This document shows positions 61,738 to 64,000 of a stretch of DNA of 64,000 bases, one piece after another. The stretch's first letter is position 1; each line of letters opens with the position of its first letter. The position numbers and the translations under genes are program-made. This DNA is from Woeseiaceae bacterium (lineage in GTDB: Bacteria > Pseudomonadota > Gammaproteobacteria > Steroidobacterales > Woeseiaceae): contig JANQPG010000016.1 in the NCBI GenBank assembly GCA_028289545.1, positions 22,874 through 86,873 of the forward strand, read 5' to 3'. The notes below the pieces were generated by a model, which was given only the letters and a program-made list of their open reading frames with translations, had not been told where the DNA came from and searched no databases.

Positions 61738-62943
61738 CTACTGGCCCATGCAGTGAACGGCGGTGTCAGCGAAGACCTGCTTCATGCTGTAGCCGGTAGT
61801 GCGAAACGTAATGACGATCGTGTCGACCGCCGCGCGATCCGTTGCATCTTCGGGTTCGCGCAGGCAGACGGCCCGGAACACTTTCTTGACCTGACAGGCG
61901 GCGAACGCCTGCGAGTTGCCGAGTTCTTCGCCGAGCGATTTGGCGCCCTGGCCCTGACCCGGCAGGCCGGGGTCGAAGCCGAGGTAGGCGTTCTGACCAC
62001 TCCGCCAGTAGTTCTCCCAGCTGTCGTCCGGCGTGCGGAAACCCTGCGGGAAGTTGAGATCGTTGTTGAAGTACTTCGGCTGCACCGAGCCCTGCGTGTA
62101 CTGGATCGAGCCGGCGCCTTCGTCGTAGTTGTAGTAGGCAAACGCCTGAGCCATCGGGTCCATGCCCGTGTGGCAGCCGACACAGTTGTTCAGGAACAGA
62201 CGGCTGTCGCCGCCCGGGCTGCGCGAGACGTCCTGGCGGATGCGATCCGGCGACAGCTTGGGATCGTGCATCTGCTCCATGTCGTTGCACATGTGGTTCA
62301 AGAGCGTGAAGCGGAACATGGCGCGGTTCGTGCCCGCAATGAAGAATGCTTCGGCGGCGGCGCGCGACGTCATGACGCCGGCGGTCGCCGTGGACGGCAG
62401 TCCGTTGACCGACGACTGTGTTGTGCTGACGAGGTCATCGCGCAGGTTTACGTTGTCCGCTTCAAGCTGTTCGTAATGGTTGTTGTTGTTCGCGGCCGGC
62501 GCGGCGGCGACGATGCCCGGGCTGCCGACGTATTGCAGGTCCGCCGACAGCAGCGTGTTGAACGGCACTTCGTCACGAACCATGCCGATCACCGTGGCCA
62601 CGTAGTCGTTCAGCGGTACGAACACCGACTGATCGCGATTGGTCCATGGCGCCGCGAAGTTCTTGAGCGTCACGTTGTAGAAGTTGACGTTATCCATCGC
62701 AATGTCAGCCGCCGCCGAGGCGTTACCTGCCTGGATGGCGTCTTCCATTTGCTGCAGGACCGCTGCAGACGGCGGTACGCCCGCGAGCCTGTCGTGGATA
62801 CGCTTGGCCTGCTCGCGCGGTCCCGCTGCGGCGGGAGCCGCTATCGCGACGCTCAGTACCGACGCAACCAGGAGTTGCGAAACAGCGCGCCTGGCCGCGA
62901 AGATGCCGGCAACTTTTGTTTTCATCCATGTCATGTTTTTCAT
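61738..62943 (-). CDS. DUF1588-like exported protein with CxxCH motif, second cluster
   Basis: The ATG at 62943 (MKNMTWMKTKVAGIF) has AGGA five bases upstream; a GTG 15 bases earlier lacks it. The 401-residue protein has a signal peptide (SVLSVAIAAPAAAG) and CVGCHTGMDPMAQAFAYYNYDEG near residue 256, the cytochrome-like CHxxMDP motif of the DUF1588 family, which is followed by a DUF1585-like C-terminal part (TTGYSMKQVFADTAVHCMGQ). It is the first gene of the second cluster. Reaction unknown. Confidence 0.85.
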   Translation of the reverse strand: MKNMTWMKTKVAGIFAARRAVSQLLVASVLSVAIAAPAAAGPREQAKRIHDRLAGVPPSAAVLQQMEDAIQAGNASAAADIAMDNVNFYNVTLKNFAAPWTNRDQSVFVPLNDYVATVIGMVRDEVPFNTLLSADLQYVGSPGIVAAAPAANNNNHYEQLEADNVNLRDDLVSTTQSSVNGLPSTATAGVMTSRAAAEAFFIAGTNRAMFRFTLLNHMCNDMEQMHDPKLSPDRIRQDVSRSPGGDSRLFLNNCVGCHTGMDPMAQAFAYYNYDEGAGSIQYTQGSVQPKYFNNDLNFPQGFRTPDDSWENYWRSGQNAYLGFDPGLPGQGQGAKSLGEELGNSQAFAACQVKKVFRAVCLREPEDATDRAAVDTIVITFRTTGYSMKQVFADTAVHCMGQ

Positions 62944-64000
62944 AACGATCCTGCTCACGAACTGGTTCGTTTAAAACCAATGTGCCAGCCGCTCACGCGG
63001 TCGACCCGTTGTAGGCGCGGTTTGTCTGAAGTGTTCAGAGAGTCCCGACGAGGCCGCTCGGACGAGCGCTTGCCCTTCGATCCCTTCGGGTTACTGCACA
63101 TTCCTGACAACTCGGTTGCCTGATCACCGAATCGCTAATGCGTTCGGTGTGACCGCCTGCTTTCTCGCACGTCGTCGTCAAAGACTGCGGACATCCAATG
63201 TCTGCTTGTCGCCAACCTCTAAAGGATCTTCATGATCCGTAGACTTCGGCTGGCGCCATCTTGCCAATACAAACTCAGTATTGCCGTGAATGTATTCACA
63301 ATCCCTGCTCTGCGTTCGTTGCTTCGCCGTGACGGCCGAGATGCAAGAGCGCAACGATCAGTGGAGATAAAGCAAGTGCTGTGCCAGCCTCTGAGAACCA
63401 CCGCGACAAAAGAAAAAAACCTACCAGGAACAATGACTTATGCCTGAATCGCGCAAGTGGTGCGGAAGAGCCATATGTCAAGTTGCTGTCGGTGCTTTGG
63501 TACATCGCAAACGCTGGCGGCTCGTAAGCTACTGATTCCTATAGTCACCGCAACTGTCGCCGAAGGGAGACAAGGTGACCAAGCTTGTGTTGGCCCGGAC
63601 CAACAGCACATTCGCCCGTTAAGTTAATCCAGCTTATGAGGTTGTGGCGGCAGTGCGTCACAAAACTCGAACGCGATTCGCGCAAACGGACCTTGGCAAA
63701 AAGTGTCGTCCGAATCCTCGAGGTCGCCCGAAGTAACGGTTGGCGCTCGTCCGGAACGACGGCGCTCATCCATGCGCGGCAGAAATCGTCACTTTCTGAC
63801 CGGCCTGTCGCGGATTTTCGACATTACATCGCGTATTGGCTGTCTTTTATACTCGCGCGCAACCGGCTGTTGTGCTGTGAGGTTTTCGCAGTGTTTCGAT
63901 CCGGTGAGCGCTAACGCAGTGGCGCTTGTGTGACGCCGTACCGATCTCGTGTTTGTGATCGCGTTAACGGTACGGCCTGCCTCTCGCGTCCACTATTGCA
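62944..64000. other. Gene-poor terminal region
   Basis: This 1,057-base stretch holds no coding sequence that I can support. Short open frames on both strands overlap each other and lack RBS and family features. A possible rightward promoter is TTACAT (63824-63829) with TATACT (63848-63853). The promoter of the second DUF1501 cluster should be near 62950-63100. The sequence is lower in GC than the flanking genes and may contain decayed genes. Confidence 0.45.

Noticed and set aside
63585..63914. 109-codon plus-strand frame in the terminal region
   Set aside because: It overlaps a 74-codon opposite frame, has no SD and no recognisable features.

Overview
The window comes from a GC-rich proteobacterial chromosome, most likely a marine gammaproteobacterium. 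The gene set (dsbD-groES-groEL, msrPQ, NhaR, a PA0069-type radical SAM gene, FdxA) and the many secreted lipoproteins, multiheme cytochromes and Tat-exported DUF1501-type proteins would suit the Woeseiaceae/Chromatiales neighbourhood. That placement is an inference from gene content, not a measured phylogeny. I saw no rRNA, tRNA, CRISPR array, phage or insertion sequence.

Layout. 1-4.4 kb: a DsbD cut by the window edge, then groES-groEL behind a promoter overlapped by a CIRCE operator and ended by a clear terminator. 4.4-5.4 kb: a FkbM-type methyltransferase and a small hypothetical gene. 5.5-12.3 kb (minus strand): a tightly packed six-gene operon with a CcmI-like TPR lipoprotein, a b-type-cytochrome-like membrane protein, a 21-heme cytochrome, a 9-heme cytochrome, a SPOR/TPR/beta-barrel outer-membrane protein and an outer-membrane lipoprotein. 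It reads as a complete inner-membrane-to-outer-membrane electron conduit and is the best candidate here for an undescribed system. 12.5-19.4 kb: an ankyrin protein, then a HYR-repeat lipoprotein with heme motifs paired with a Tat-exported DUF1501-like protein. A second, differently built version of that cell-surface system sits at 57.5-62.9 kb.

19.4-33.7 kb: methionine sulfoxide repair (MsrPQ, MsrA), a DsbA-like protein, a type-2 isoleucyl-tRNA synthetase under a full T-box riboswitch (very unusual in gammaproteobacteria), glutamate racemase, an M49-like peptidase, GTP cyclohydrolase I, an M23 peptidase and a TPR protein. 33.8-43.1 kb: a radical SAM gene under a textbook LexA box, an MscS channel, a DMT exporter, a beta-propeller protein, a rhomboid protease whose junction with the upstream sirtuin gene is triplicated in tandem, and a Nudix/metallo-beta-lactamase pair.

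43.1-47.5 kb: a tonB-pstS-pstC-pstA-pstB phosphate uptake operon. 47.8-57.3 kb: ferredoxin, two alpha/beta hydrolases, a three-domain methyltransferase, NhaR diverging from an HPF-like gene followed by an SbtA/SbtB bicarbonate transporter pair, a TerB-like gene, an S9 peptidase and a small ribbon-helix-helix-like gene. The last kilobase (62,944-64,000) has no gene I can support.
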